From contig NZ_LDJP01000037.1 of the NCBI RefSeq assembly GCF_001431505.1, forward strand, positions 1-64,000: a DNA stretch of 64,000 bases. The letters run 5' to 3'. How positions within the stretch are numbered: the stretch's first letter is position 1; each line of letters starts with the position of its first letter. Under the pieces are notes generated by a model that did not search any database, was not told the DNA's origin, and worked only from the letters and a program-made list of their open reading frames with translations. Origin of the DNA: Stenotrophomonas daejeonensis. GTDB lineage: Bacteria; Pseudomonadota; Gammaproteobacteria; Xanthomonadales; Xanthomonadaceae. Shown piece after piece: positions 9,934 to 18,233 of the stretch. The position numbers and the translations under genes are program-made.

Positions 9934-10703
9934 GTAGTCGCATGAACCGGACGGGCGCATGGGCGCTGCTGTCGATGCTGTTGTTTTCCACAGCGGCCGC
10001 CGCGCAGGCGGTGGACCAATATGCCTACGAGAAAGACCGCATCTATCCGGTGCGTACCGGCCTGGGCCTGACGACCCAGATCGAGTTGAGCCCGAACGAG
10101 AAGATCCTCGACTACAGCACCGGCTTCAGCAGTGGCTGGGAGCTGACCCGTCGCGAGAACGTGTTCTACCTCAAGCCGAAGAACGTCGACGTGGACACCA
10201 ACATGATGGTGCGCACCGAAACGCATTCCTACATTTTCGAGTTGAAGGTGGTGGCCACCGACTGGCGCCAGCTGGAGCAGGCGCGTCGTGCGGGCGTGCA
10301 GTACAAGATCGCCTTCACCTATCCCAGTGATGCCGTTTTCGGTATCGCCCAGGAAGCGGTGGAAGAAGAAGCCCGGCCGCTGCTGAGCACCGAGTTGGCC
10401 AAGGACCGCCAGTACAACTTCGACTATTCCTACTCGACCCGGCGTGTCAGGAAAATGGGCTGGTTGGTGCCGGTGAATGCCTATGACGATGGCCGTTTCA
10501 CCTATCTCCGGCTGCCTGCCTCACCCGAATACAAGACCGGCATTTTCCCGGCCGTTTTTGGCCGCGAGAGCGAGTACGGCGAGGATTTCGTGGTGAACAC
10601 CACGGTCGAAGGCAACACCCTGATCGTGCACGGGACCTACCCCTATCTGGTCATCCGCCACGGCAAGAACGTCGTCGGCCTGCGAAGGAACGTCAAGAAA
10701 TGA
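9930..10703 (+). CDS. virB9: T4SS core-complex protein VirB9
   Basis: Periplasmic/outer-membrane core subunit that binds VirB7 and VirB10. The 257-residue protein has a Sec signal (ALLSMLLFSTAAAAQA, cleavage near residue 25), an N-terminal beta domain with DQYAYEKDRIYPVRTGLGL and TQIELSPNEKI, and a C-terminal VirB7-binding domain (YNFDYSYS ... DGRFTYLRLP). These are standard VirB9/CagX features. Both ends overlap neighbours by four bases, so virB8-B9-B10 are translated together. Confidence 0.94.
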   Translation: MSSRMNRTGAWALLSMLLFSTAAAAQAVDQYAYEKDRIYPVRTGLGLTTQIELSPNEKILDYSTGFSSGWELTRRENVFYLKPKNVDVDTNMMVRTETHSYIFELKVVATDWRQLEQARRAGVQYKIAFTYPSDAVFGIAQEAVEEEARPLLSTELAKDRQYNFDYSYSTRRVRKMGWLVPVNAYDDGRFTYLRLPASPEYKTGIFPAVFGRESEYGEDFVVNTTVEGNTLIVHGTYPYLVIRHGKNVVGLRRNVKK

Positions 10704-11923
10704 ACCAGCAGAACATTCCGGGCAACGATCCGAACCAGCTCCCCGATGGCGCCGGCACAGGTGACCAGGCGCCACCGGTCAACCCGTATTACGGCAAGGT
10801 CGGGCATGAAACGACACCGGACCTCGATGCCGGTGCGCCGCACCTGCGCTCGGTCGATGAGCAGCGATTGAATCGCAAGGCGCTGCTCTTCCTTGGCGGC
10901 ATCCTGGTGCTGGTGCTGGCGATGGGCTTTCTGCTGGTGCGCAAGGGCGGTGGCGATGTCGAGGTGCCAAAACCGCAAAAGACCGAGCGGGTGAGTACAC
11001 CTGAATTGCCGAATATTGCGTCAGCCGCACTATCGTCGTCACGACAGACGACCGAAGCGATCCCGCTGCTGCCGCCCGCGCCCGCACAGGACACGGAGTT
11101 GGTACCGATGACCCAGCTCAGCGCACCGCAACGCCATGAGCCATCACTGCTGGAGCGGCGCATTGCCGCCAGCGACGATGCCGCAGTGATCGGCCAGACG
11201 CAGGCGCGCCCGGCGGTCGACGAGGTCACCCGTGCCGCACTGCTGGCTCAATTCAATGGTGGCCAGAGCCAGCAGTCGCAACGGATACGCCGCGGCCCCG
11301 ACGTGGAAAACGTATCCAGCGCCGGCTTCATCCGCAGCCCGGACGCGCTGCTGGTACGTGGCACATACCTGCGTTGCGTGCTGGAGACCCGGATCGTCAC
11401 CGACATTGCCGGCTATACCTCCTGCCTGGTCACGGAGCCGGTGTATTCGATCAATGGCCGCAATCTCCTGCTGCCCAAGGGATCGAAGATCTATGGCAGC
11501 TATGGCGGCGGCCCGATCGGCGAACGCGTGGAGGTGATATGGGATCGCATCACCACGCCGAATGGCATCGACGTGGCCATGTCCAGCCCGGGCGTGGACC
11601 AGCTCGGCGGGGCGGGACATCCCGGCCAGTACAGCGCGCATTGGGGGCAACGCATTGCGTCGGCGTTGATGATCAGCCTGCTTTCCGATGCCTTCAAGTA
11701 TGCCGCGGCCGAGCATGGACCGGAGTCCACAACCATCACCAGCAGCGGCCTGGCCGTCCAGTCGCCTTATGAAAGCGCCACTGCGCGCACGATGGAGCGG
11801 CTGGCCAACGAGGCCCTGAGCCAGCGCCGGTCGCCGACGGTGACCATCAACCAGGGCACGATCGTGAATGTCTACGTCGCCAAGGACGTGGATTTCACCA
11901 GCGTGCTGAATCCGCGCCATTGA
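10700..11923 (+). CDS. virB10: T4SS core-complex protein VirB10
   Basis: Spans inner and outer membranes and senses ATP use by the channel motors. The 407-residue protein has a proline-rich cytoplasmic N-terminus (residues 1-59), a membrane helix at about 61-80 (ALLFLGGILVLVLAMGFLLV), a flexible periplasmic linker, and the C-terminal TrbI/VirB10 domain with LLVRGTYLRCVLETRI, LLPKGSKIYGSYGGGPIGER and WDRITTPNGIDVAMSSPG. Length and order of parts are normal. Four-base overlap with virB9; seven bases separate it from virB11. Confidence 0.95.
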   Translation: MNQQNIPGNDPNQLPDGAGTGDQAPPVNPYYGKVGHETTPDLDAGAPHLRSVDEQRLNRKALLFLGGILVLVLAMGFLLVRKGGGDVEVPKPQKTERVSTPELPNIASAALSSSRQTTEAIPLLPPAPAQDTELVPMTQLSAPQRHEPSLLERRIAASDDAAVIGQTQARPAVDEVTRAALLAQFNGGQSQQSQRIRRGPDVENVSSAGFIRSPDALLVRGTYLRCVLETRIVTDIAGYTSCLVTEPVYSINGRNLLLPKGSKIYGSYGGGPIGERVEVIWDRITTPNGIDVAMSSPGVDQLGGAGHPGQYSAHWGQRIASALMISLLSDAFKYAAAEHGPESTTITSSGLAVQSPYESATARTMERLANEALSQRRSPTVTINQGTIVNVYVAKDVDFTSVLNPRH

Positions 11924-11930
11924 TTGGCGA

Positions 11931-12980
11931 ATGAGCATGGACGCCGAAGCATCTCCGCTCGCACTGGTTTCCAGCGACTTCCTGCGCTACCAGTACGAAG
12001 TGCTGGGCATTGCCGAGTACATGGAGTCGCAGGCGGTGACGGAGATCTGCATCAACCGCCCCGGCGAGCTGTATCTGGAAGCGGCCGATGGCTGGCAGCG
12101 GGTGGAGGTGCCGGGCCTGAGCTTCGAGCGCGCTCGGCAGTTCTGCACGGCGGTGGTCAACGAAAGCAATACCGGACAGCGCATCACCGATGCCGACCCG
12201 GTGGTGTCGTTGACCTTCCCGACCGGCCAGCGTGCCCAGTTCGTGATCCCTCCGGCCTGCGACGCCGGCAAGGTGTCGATCACCATACGCCTGCCATCCA
12301 GGCATACCAGGACCCTGGCGCAGTACCAGCAGGACGGCTTCTTCGACCAGATACTCGAGCAGGACGGTGGCATCGGCGAGCAGGACCGGGAACTGCTGGA
12401 GCTGCGCCATGCACGCGACTATGCCGGCTTCTTCCGACATGCGGTGATGTATCGCAAGAACATCGTGGTCTCCGGCGCCACCGGCAGCGGCAAGACCACC
12501 TTCATGAAGTCGCTGGTCAACCACATTCCCGACGACGAGCGGCTGGTCACCATCGAGGATGCGCGCGAGTTGTTCATCACGCAGCCCAACGTGGTGCACC
12601 TGCTGTATTCCAAGGGCGGGCAGAGCACCAGCAACGTCACCGCCAAGAGCTGCATGGAAGCCTGCCTGCGAATGAAGCCGGACCGGATCATCCTGGCGGA
12701 ATTGCGTGGCGACGAAGCGTTCTACTTCATTCGCAATTGCGCCTCGGGTCATCCCGGTTCCATCACCAGTTGCCATGCGGGCAGCCCCGAGCAGACCTGG
12801 GACCAGTTGGCGCTGATGGTCAAGGCTTCGGCCGAAGGGGCAGGCCTGGAATTCCCCGTCATCAAGCGGCTGCTGATGATGACCATCGACATCGTGGTGC
12901 ACATCAAGGCCCACGCCGGCTCGCGCTACATCACCGGCATCGATTTCAACCCGGGGCGTACCCAGGGGCAGGAGCATTGA
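11931..12980 (+). CDS. virB11: T4SS ATPase VirB11
   Basis: Hexameric cytoplasmic AAA-type traffic ATPase that drives pilus assembly and secretion. The 349-residue protein shows Walker A SGATGSGKTT (about 181-190), an Asp box ITIEDARELF-like segment (VTIEDARELF), Walker B (RPDRIILAELRG-like: KPDRIILAELRGDEAF) and a His box ITSCHAGS. A second ATG at 11937 would shorten it by two residues. Follows virB10 by seven bases and precedes virB1 by 56 bases. Confidence 0.95.
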   Translation: MSMDAEASPLALVSSDFLRYQYEVLGIAEYMESQAVTEICINRPGELYLEAADGWQRVEVPGLSFERARQFCTAVVNESNTGQRITDADPVVSLTFPTGQRAQFVIPPACDAGKVSITIRLPSRHTRTLAQYQQDGFFDQILEQDGGIGEQDRELLELRHARDYAGFFRHAVMYRKNIVVSGATGSGKTTFMKSLVNHIPDDERLVTIEDARELFITQPNVVHLLYSKGGQSTSNVTAKSCMEACLRMKPDRIILAELRGDEAFYFIRNCASGHPGSITSCHAGSPEQTWDQLALMVKASAEGAGLEFPVIKRLLMMTIDIVVHIKAHAGSRYITGIDFNPGRTQGQEH

Positions 12981-13036
12981 ATGATGGCGTCACGGACAGC
13001 CGGTGCGTTGCGGCGGCAACCGGGGAGGGCAGGCTG

Positions 13037-13993
13037 ATGCTACCCGGACTTGAAGCGCTTGCATGCCCGGAAATGGCGGTGCCGATGGAGGTAATGCAAC
13101 ACGTCATCGACGTCGAATCCTCGCGCAATCCTTTCGCCATCGGCGTGGTCGGTGGGGCGCTCGTGCGCCAGCCACGGCGTCTGGACGAAGCACTGGCCAC
13201 TGTGCGGATGCTCGAGGAGAAGGGCTACAACTTTTCCGTCGGCCTGGCCCAGGTCAATCGTTACAACCTGGCCAAGTACGGTTTGGATTCCTACGAAAAG
13301 GCATTCCAGCAATGTCCGAACCTGCAGGCGGGCTCGCGCATCCTGGCCGACTGCTACAAGCGCTCGGGTGGGGACTGGGGAAAGTCGTTCAGCTGCTACT
13401 ACTCGGGTGATTTCACCACCGGGTTCCGGCACGGCTACGTGCAGAAAATGTACGACTCGATCAGGCGCAGCCAGCCGCTTGCCGTCACGGGGGACGCCGC
13501 ACCGATTGCAGTGGCCGATCGTGGCGAACGCAGGCAGATCGAGGTCGAACATCACCCGCAGCTGTCCCCGGCTGCACAGGCACGCATCGTCGTGCAGAGC
13601 GGTGCCCCGGCATACCTTCCTGACGATCCGGCGCGGGCTTATGTGGTTTACCCCTCTACTGGTGCAATGGTGCGCGATGGTTTGCTTCGTATGGGCGACC
13701 ACGCGCTGTCGCGCGTGGTGTCGGGGCGGCTGGAACGGGCCGTGCAACCGGTCGCGGCACCGGCTCCCATGTATTCCGTGGAGCAGGCCGGGCCTGGAAA
13801 TGGCGCAGCACTGCCAGTGCCTGGCGGTCGGGCTGATGATGGCCCGGTGATGCTGCGGCCGTGGAGCGAACGCAACACGCCGATGCCCACGCCGGCCCAG
13901 TCGGGCACGGGTACGGTGCAACAGGTTCAACAGGTTCAACAGGTTCAACAGGTTCAACAGGTTCCCGCTGGGGATGCGGCCTTCGTTTTCTGA
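13037..13993 (+). CDS. virB1: T4SS lytic transglycosylase VirB1
   Basis: Periplasmic peptidoglycan-cleaving enzyme that opens the wall for the secretion channel. The 318-residue protein carries an SLT domain at its N-terminus, with catalytic Glu in VIDVESSRNPFAIG (E27), the GLAQVNRYNLAKYGL segment, and CYYSGDF. The C-terminal half is low-complexity and ends with five in-frame VQQ repeats encoded by a 9-bp tandem repeat (13919-13963). No classical signal peptide is visible at the chosen ATG 13037 (preceded by AGGGCAGG), which is common for X-T4SS VirB1 annotations but leaves export unexplained. The reading frame is open far upstream but that part is only a shadow of virB11. Confidence 0.88.
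   Translation: MLPGLEALACPEMAVPMEVMQHVIDVESSRNPFAIGVVGGALVRQPRRLDEALATVRMLEEKGYNFSVGLAQVNRYNLAKYGLDSYEKAFQQCPNLQAGSRILADCYKRSGGDWGKSFSCYYSGDFTTGFRHGYVQKMYDSIRRSQPLAVTGDAAPIAVADRGERRQIEVEHHPQLSPAAQARIVVQSGAPAYLPDDPARAYVVYPSTGAMVRDGLLRMGDHALSRVVSGRLERAVQPVAAPAPMYSVEQAGPGNGAALPVPGGRADDGPVMLRPWSERNTPMPTPAQSGTGTVQQVQQVQQVQQVQQVPAGDAAFVF
13919..13963 (+). repeat. Five tandem copies of CAACAGGTT within virB1
   Basis: Perfect 9-bp units, five in a row, encoding Gln-Gln-Val each. Changes in copy number keep the reading frame, so length variants of the VirB1 tail are expected between strains. Confidence 0.95.
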
Positions 13994-14074
13994 CGAAGTC
14001 GTGGTGCGGCCAGCTTTCCGGCTGGCCATGTGAGTCCATTGGTTCATCTGCTCAATCAACAAGGAAATCCATTC

Positions 14075-14467
14075 ATGAAGCAATCCAATCTCGATCTCGT
14101 CCAGGCCCGGCGCACGCTGAAGAGCATGCTGCTGGCCATTGCCTTTGCCGGCGTCGTGTTTGCCCCGCAGGTACTGGCCCAGGACTTCGGCGGTACCGAC
14201 ACCAAGGTCTGCGGTTTCTTCGACAACATCAGTGGGCTGCTCAACATGGTCTCGATCGCGGTGGTGACCATCGCGGTGATCTTTGCCGGCTACCAGATCG
14301 CCTTCGCCCACAAGCGCATCGGTGACGTGGCCCCGATCCTGATCGGCGGCGTGTTGATCGGTGCGGCCGGGCAGATCGCGCGCATGCTGCTTGGCAACGA
14401 GGCGGGCTCGTGCAGTGGCTCCGCGGGCGCGGCCGTGTACCAGGCATTGCAGTACTACGGTGCATAA
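14075..14467 (+). CDS. virB2: T4SS major pilin VirB2
   Basis: Pilin subunit. The 130-residue precursor has a long signal sequence ending near LAQD (about residue 36), a short extracellular loop with Cys (KVCGFFDNISG), and two hydrophobic helices separated by a small basic turn (AFAHKRIGD), the VirB2/TrbC plan. The start at 14075 has AAGGAA eight bases before it; the longer in-frame opening upstream lacks a ribosome site. The stop codon overlaps the beginning of virB3. Confidence 0.9.
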   Translation: MKQSNLDLVQARRTLKSMLLAIAFAGVVFAPQVLAQDFGGTDTKVCGFFDNISGLLNMVSIAVVTIAVIFAGYQIAFAHKRIGDVAPILIGGVLIGAAGQIARMLLGNEAGSCSGSAGAAVYQALQYYGA

Positions 14468-14768
14468 GGACGTCGTGTTCCGGGGCTGTACCCGCCCGGC
14501 CATGTTCCTGGGCGTGCCATACGTGCCGTTCTTTTTCGTGGCGGGCGGGTTGCTGCTCCTGAGCATGTACACCAATTTCTGGCTGCTGCTGACCATCCCG
14601 GTGGCCATTTTCATCATGCGGATGATGGCCAAGCGCGACGAGATGGTGTTCCGGCTGCTGGGCTTGCGCCTGCAGTTCAAACTGCGTGTCCGGAATGTGC
14701 ACGAGCATGACGGCATGTGGGTGTTCAGCCCCAACCACTATCGCGACAGGCCACCGCCGGACGCATGA
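14460..14768 (+). CDS. virB3: T4SS inner-membrane protein VirB3
   Basis: Small membrane partner of VirB4 and VirB5. The protein (102 residues from GTG 14460) has the VirB3 signature RGCTRPAMFLGVPYVPFF near the N-terminus, then two close hydrophobic segments and FRLLGLRLQFK. The start is uncertain: GTG 14460 overlaps the end of virB2, and GTG 14475 has AAGGA four bases upstream and would give a 97-residue protein. It is the last gene before the cassette insertion; in relatives virB4 follows directly. Confidence 0.87.
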   Translation: MHKDVVFRGCTRPAMFLGVPYVPFFFVAGGLLLLSMYTNFWLLLTIPVAIFIMRMMAKRDEMVFRLLGLRLQFKLRVRNVHEHDGMWVFSPNHYRDRPPPDA

Positions 14769-14843
14769 CCGGCATCACCGGGCAGACGGTCCTTGCCGCT
14801 TGCCCGGTGCCACGCAGCATCCCCGCAGGATTCCAATCGGTAG

Positions 14844-15418
14844 TTGGGCACAACTAATGGAGGGTTCATGAATTGGAAGTTTGCAATGCTTGCAACGGCC
14901 CTGATGAGCAATGCTGTCTATGCTCAAACCACTCTGGAGACGCGAGCTGAAAAGGCTGGAATCAAACGATGCCTCCCCACCATTTCAAGAGTATCGAAAT
15001 TTCTCGTTGAAGATTCCCAGCACGCATCTTACGACACGAACTCAAAAGACAGTCCAGACACACGCCCATTTTTTTCACGCATTGTGAAGAGCTATAGTGA
15101 CGGGGATAGTCAAATAATCGTTACATTTTCCCCATCGGCTGGCGGGGAGTGTGACTGGACATATTGGGAAAGCATGTTGTTCGAGGAACCATGTGGTGTT
15201 GTGAGGGAAGAGGTGTTCAATGATTTTGTATACGACCGATCGCTTAATGCCACTACCATTGTCCTGAAGAGTCCAATTTCAGCCGTATACGTCTACCTGA
15301 CGCCGTCAGGGAGCAACAAGGCTTGCTTGGCTGGCAAGGAAGAGAGTGGTTACGAGTAAATTATGGATGGCAATTCATTCAAGCCGACGCCACTTCGCGG
15401 AACAGCTTGATTCAGGCG
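14844..15418 (+). mobile_element. Integron-type gene cassette 1 (inserted between virB3 and virB4)
   Basis: The left junction is G/TTGGGC at 14843-14849, matching the cassette core consensus GTTRRRY. The cassette holds one gene (14868-15359) directly followed by an attC-like site whose right core is G/TTGGGT at 15418-15424. Length 575 bp, gene and attC in the canonical order and orientation. Base composition is clearly more AT-rich than the flanking vir genes. No integrase gene is in the window, so insertion must have used an integrase supplied elsewhere. Confidence 0.75.
14868..15359 (+). CDS. Cassette 1: small exported protein, unknown function
   Basis: A 163-residue protein I do not recognise. 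It has a Sec signal peptide (MNWKFAMLATALMSNAVYAQ) and a mature part with four Cys (RCLPT, ECDW, EPCGVV, KACLAG), which could form disulfides in the periplasm. The ATG at 14868 is preceded by GGAGG four bases before it. AT-rich codon choice differs from the vir genes. It is the single gene of cassette 1, and would be co-transcribed with the T4SS operon. Whether it affects secretion is unknown. Confidence 0.75.
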   Translation: MNWKFAMLATALMSNAVYAQTTLETRAEKAGIKRCLPTISRVSKFLVEDSQHASYDTNSKDSPDTRPFFSRIVKSYSDGDSQIIVTFSPSAGGECDWTYWESMLFEEPCGVVREEVFNDFVYDRSLNATTIVLKSPISAVYVYLTPSGSNKACLAGKEESGYE

Positions 15419-15424
15419 TTGGGT
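15365..15424 (+). repeat. attC site (59-base element) of cassette 1
   Basis: AATTCATTCAAGCCGACGCC followed by ACTTCGCGG, then CAGCTTGATTCAGGC and the core GTTGGGT (15418-15424). The AAGCC...GCTT arms, TTCGCGG tip and terminal GTTRRRY fit the Xanthomonas/Pseudomonas attC class. The left simple core (GGATGGC) is degenerate relative to RYYYAAC, so the site may be weak now. Confidence 0.75.
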
Positions 15425-15758
15425 CAACGGAGCAGGAACCCCATGACTCAGAAAGAAATCCCCTACGCAAAAAGCTGGTTGCTTTTCTTCCTCATCGCCT
15501 CGGTTGGCGGAGGAATCTTGGGAGCACTTGCTGGGGCAATAATAGGTGGCATCCTTGGAGCCATTGGCGTTCCACTGGTCAAGATTGGAGTCGTTACTGG
15601 AATCTTCGGATTTGCCGTTGGTATTCCAATATCTTTCCTTGCATTCAAGTGGTCAGTTGGCAAATACATCGTCACTCCTATCGTCAAGGCCACTCAAAAG
15701 TCGGCCTAACAATTCATTGCAAGCCGACGCTACTCCGCAGTACGGCTTAATTCAGGCG
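15419..15758 (+). mobile_element. Integron-type gene cassette 2
   Basis: Runs from the core G/TT at 15418-15420 to the G at 15758 of the next core. It holds one gene (15443-15709) whose stop codon lies inside the left core GCCTAAC of its attC, a layout typical of cassettes. Length 340 bp. Right junction reads GG-C-G/TTCCAATG, where the bases after the cut belong to virB4. Confidence 0.78.
15443..15709 (+). CDS. Cassette 2: small membrane protein, unknown function
   Basis: An 88-residue protein with two or three hydrophobic segments. The middle is Gly/Ala-zipper-like (SVGGGILGALAGAIIGGILG), then VPLVKIGVVTGIFGFAVG, then a basic tail. I cannot assign a family. The ATG 15443 lies after AGCAGGAACCCC, and the TAA at 15707-15709 is part of the attC core GCCTAAC. 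AT-rich compared with virB3 and virB4. Many cassette genes encode such small membrane proteins; a role in the T4SS is not implied by sequence. Confidence 0.75.
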   Translation: MTQKEIPYAKSWLLFFLIASVGGGILGALAGAIIGGILGAIGVPLVKIGVVTGIFGFAVGIPISFLAFKWSVGKYIVTPIVKATQKSA

Positions 15759-15760
15759 TT
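15704..15760 (+). repeat. attC site (59-base element) of cassette 2, abutting virB4
   Basis: Left core GCCTAAC (15704-15710, perfect RYYYAAC), then AATTCATTGCAAGCCG, a loop, CGGCTTAATTCAGGC and GTT at 15758-15760. AAGCCG (15721-15726) pairs with CGGCTT (15743-15748). Only the first three bases of the right GTTRRRY core are present because the bases after GTT come from the target next to virB4. Confidence 0.85.
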
Positions 15761-15763
15761 CCA

Positions 15764-18205
15764 ATGTTCAGTCCAGACACCTCCATCAGCGAATTCATTC
15801 CCCTGTCGTCGCATGTCTCCACCAATGTGGTGAAGACCACGGGCGGCGACTACCTGATGACCTGGCATCTGGAGGGGCTGCCATTCGTGGGCCGCGAGGA
15901 ATGGGAGCTGGAACACAAGCACAACACCTTCAACCGCCTGCTGCAGACGCTGCGTGCGCCGGATTTCGTCAACGTCGCGTTCTGGGTGCACGACATACGC
16001 CGCCGTCGCCGGTTGAAGGGGCGCAGCGAATTCGCGCAGGGCTTCAACCAGGACGTGTCCGACCAGTATTTCGGCATGCTCTCCTCGCAGAGGATCATGC
16101 AGAACGAGCTGTACCTGACCATGATCTACCGCCCGGTGGTGGCCGGGAAACGCTTCGTCGAACGATCCACCGATGTCGAAAAACTGCGCGCGGAGCAGGA
16201 ACAGGCCGTGGAAAAGCTGCTGGAACTGGCCGGCAATGTCGAGGCGGTGATCCGCGACTACGCGCCTTACCGGCTGGGCATGTATGAAGCCGGCAACGGC
16301 GTGGTGTTCTCCGAGACGCTGGAATTCTTCGGCTGGCTGATCAACCGCATCGACGAGCCGGTGCCGGTGTTGCCGGCACCAGTCAAGGACTACCTGCCGG
16401 TCAGCCGCCACATGTTCTCGGCCAAGACCGGCGACTTCGTCATCAATACCCCGAACGGCGCCAATCACTTCGGTGCGATCCTCAACATCAAGGAATATGC
16501 CGAAGGCACCTGGCCGGGCATTCTCAATGGCCTGAAGTACCTCGATTTCGAGTATGTCATGACCCATTCGTTCAGCCCGATGGGCCGCCAGGACGCGCTC
16601 AAGGTCCTCGACCGCACCAAGGGCATGATGATTTCCTCGGGCGACAAGGCGGTCAGCCAGATCATCGAGCTCGACCAGGCGATGGACCAGCTGTCGTCGG
16701 GCAATTTCGTGCTGGGCGAATACCACTTCATCGTCAGCGTGTATGCCGACAACCAGGCCAGGCTTGCGCAGAACGTGGCCGCCACCCGCGCCGAACTGTC
16801 CAATGCCGGCTTTGTCTCGGCCAAGGAGGACCTTGCCATCACCTCCTCGTTCTACTCGCAGCTGCCGGGCAACTGGCGCTACCGCACCCGCCTGGCCAAC
16901 GTCAGTTCGCTGAACTTCCTCGGCTTGTCGCCACTGCACAACTTTGCCACCGGCAAGCTGCAGAACAACCCGTGGGGCGATTGCGTGACCACGTTGCAGA
17001 CCACCAATGGCCAGCCGTACTACTTCAACTTCCATGCCACCCATCCCTCGGAGAATTCCCTGGGCGAGAAAGCCATCGCCAACACGATGGTCATCGGCAA
17101 GTCCGGCACCGGCAAGACCGCGCTGATCAACTTCCTGCTCAGCCAGGTGCAGAAGTACGACCCGGCGCCCACCATCTTCTTCTTCGACAAGGATCGCGGC
17201 GCGGAAATCTTCGTGCGCGCCTGCGGTGGCAACTACCTGGCGTTGGAAAACGGCCAGCCGACCGGCTTCAATCCGTTCCAGTGCGAGCGCACCGAAGCCA
17301 ACGTGCAGTTCCTGGCGGACCTGGTGAAGGTGCTGGCGGGCAAGCGCGAGTACAGCGCACGCGAGGAAGAGGACATCTTCCGCGCCGTCGAGAACATCCT
17401 CGATACGCCGCCACGCCTGCGCAGCATGACCAACTTCCAGAAGAGCCTGCCCAACATGGGCGACGATGGCCTGTACGCACGCATGCGGCGCTGGACCGCC
17501 GGCAACTCGCTGGGTTGGGTGTTCGACAACCCGGTCGACACCATCGACCTGGAAAGGGCCAACATCATCGGCTTCGACTACACCGACATCATCGACAACC
17601 CGGAAGTGCGCGTGCCGGTCATCAATTACCTGCTGCACCGGCTGGAGTCGCTGATCGATGGTCGCCGCCTGATCTACGTGATGGACGAATTCTGGAAGAT
17701 CCTCGATGGCGAGGGTGGGTTGAAGGAATTCGCCAAGAACAAGCAGAAGACCATCCGCAAGCAGAATGGCCTGGGCATCTTCGCCACGCAGAGCCCGGAA
17801 GACGCGCTCAAGAGCGACATTTCAGCCGCCCTGATCGAGCAGACCGCCACGCTGATCCTGCTGCCCAACCCCAATGCCAACAAGGCCGATTACATCGATG
17901 GCCTCAAGTTGACCGAGGCCGAGTTCAAGGTGGTGACCGCGCTGGACGAACGCTCGCGCTGCTTCCTGGTCAAGCAGGGGCATGCCTCCAGCGTCTGCCA
18001 GCTCAACCTGCGCGGCATGGACGACATCCTGTCGGTGATTTCGGCCTCCACCGACAACATCGAGGTCATGCACCGCGTACTGCACGAGGTTGCGATGCGC
18101 GAGAAGGTACCCGAGGCCGATCTCACGCCCGAACAGTGGCTGGCCGACTTCTACCGGAAACGCAAGGGTTCGGGAAAGCCAGCCAGCAGGGAACAGGCCG
18201 CCTGA
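15764..18205 (+). CDS. virB4: T4SS ATPase VirB4
   Basis: Large inner-membrane-associated motor of the secretion channel. The 813-residue protein has the N-terminal VirB4/CagE domain and a C-terminal RecA-like ATPase with Walker A GKSGTGKT (about 445-452), Walker B LIYVMDEFWKIL, and FATQSPEDAL. Length is normal, so the cassette insertion just upstream left the coding part intact. The start ATG 15764 follows the last attC by three bases; the only ribosome-site-like bases are AGG at 15754-15756, which belong to attC, so its translation may have changed after insertion. Followed by virB5 after 28 bases. Confidence 0.95.
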   Translation: MFSPDTSISEFIPLSSHVSTNVVKTTGGDYLMTWHLEGLPFVGREEWELEHKHNTFNRLLQTLRAPDFVNVAFWVHDIRRRRRLKGRSEFAQGFNQDVSDQYFGMLSSQRIMQNELYLTMIYRPVVAGKRFVERSTDVEKLRAEQEQAVEKLLELAGNVEAVIRDYAPYRLGMYEAGNGVVFSETLEFFGWLINRIDEPVPVLPAPVKDYLPVSRHMFSAKTGDFVINTPNGANHFGAILNIKEYAEGTWPGILNGLKYLDFEYVMTHSFSPMGRQDALKVLDRTKGMMISSGDKAVSQIIELDQAMDQLSSGNFVLGEYHFIVSVYADNQARLAQNVAATRAELSNAGFVSAKEDLAITSSFYSQLPGNWRYRTRLANVSSLNFLGLSPLHNFATGKLQNNPWGDCVTTLQTTNGQPYYFNFHATHPSENSLGEKAIANTMVIGKSGTGKTALINFLLSQVQKYDPAPTIFFFDKDRGAEIFVRACGGNYLALENGQPTGFNPFQCERTEANVQFLADLVKVLAGKREYSAREEEDIFRAVENILDTPPRLRSMTNFQKSLPNMGDDGLYARMRRWTAGNSLGWVFDNPVDTIDLERANIIGFDYTDIIDNPEVRVPVINYLLHRLESLIDGRRLIYVMDEFWKILDGEGGLKEFAKNKQKTIRKQNGLGIFATQSPEDALKSDISAALIEQTATLILLPNPNANKADYIDGLKLTEAEFKVVTALDERSRCFLVKQGHASSVCQLNLRGMDDILSVISASTDNIEVMHRVLHEVAMREKVPEADLTPEQWLADFYRKRKGSGKPASREQAA

Positions 18206-18233
18206 GTGCGGGATCATTTGCCAGGAGATGGAT

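Noticed and set aside
11924-13036. Upstream part of the open frame that ends in virB1
   Set aside because: It overlaps virB11, which has convincing ATPase motifs in another frame; only 13037-13993 is protein-like.
14769-14843. attI site of a resident integron before cassette 1
   Set aside because: No integrase gene and no attI-like second binding site; the sequence reads as ordinary virB3-virB4 spacer.
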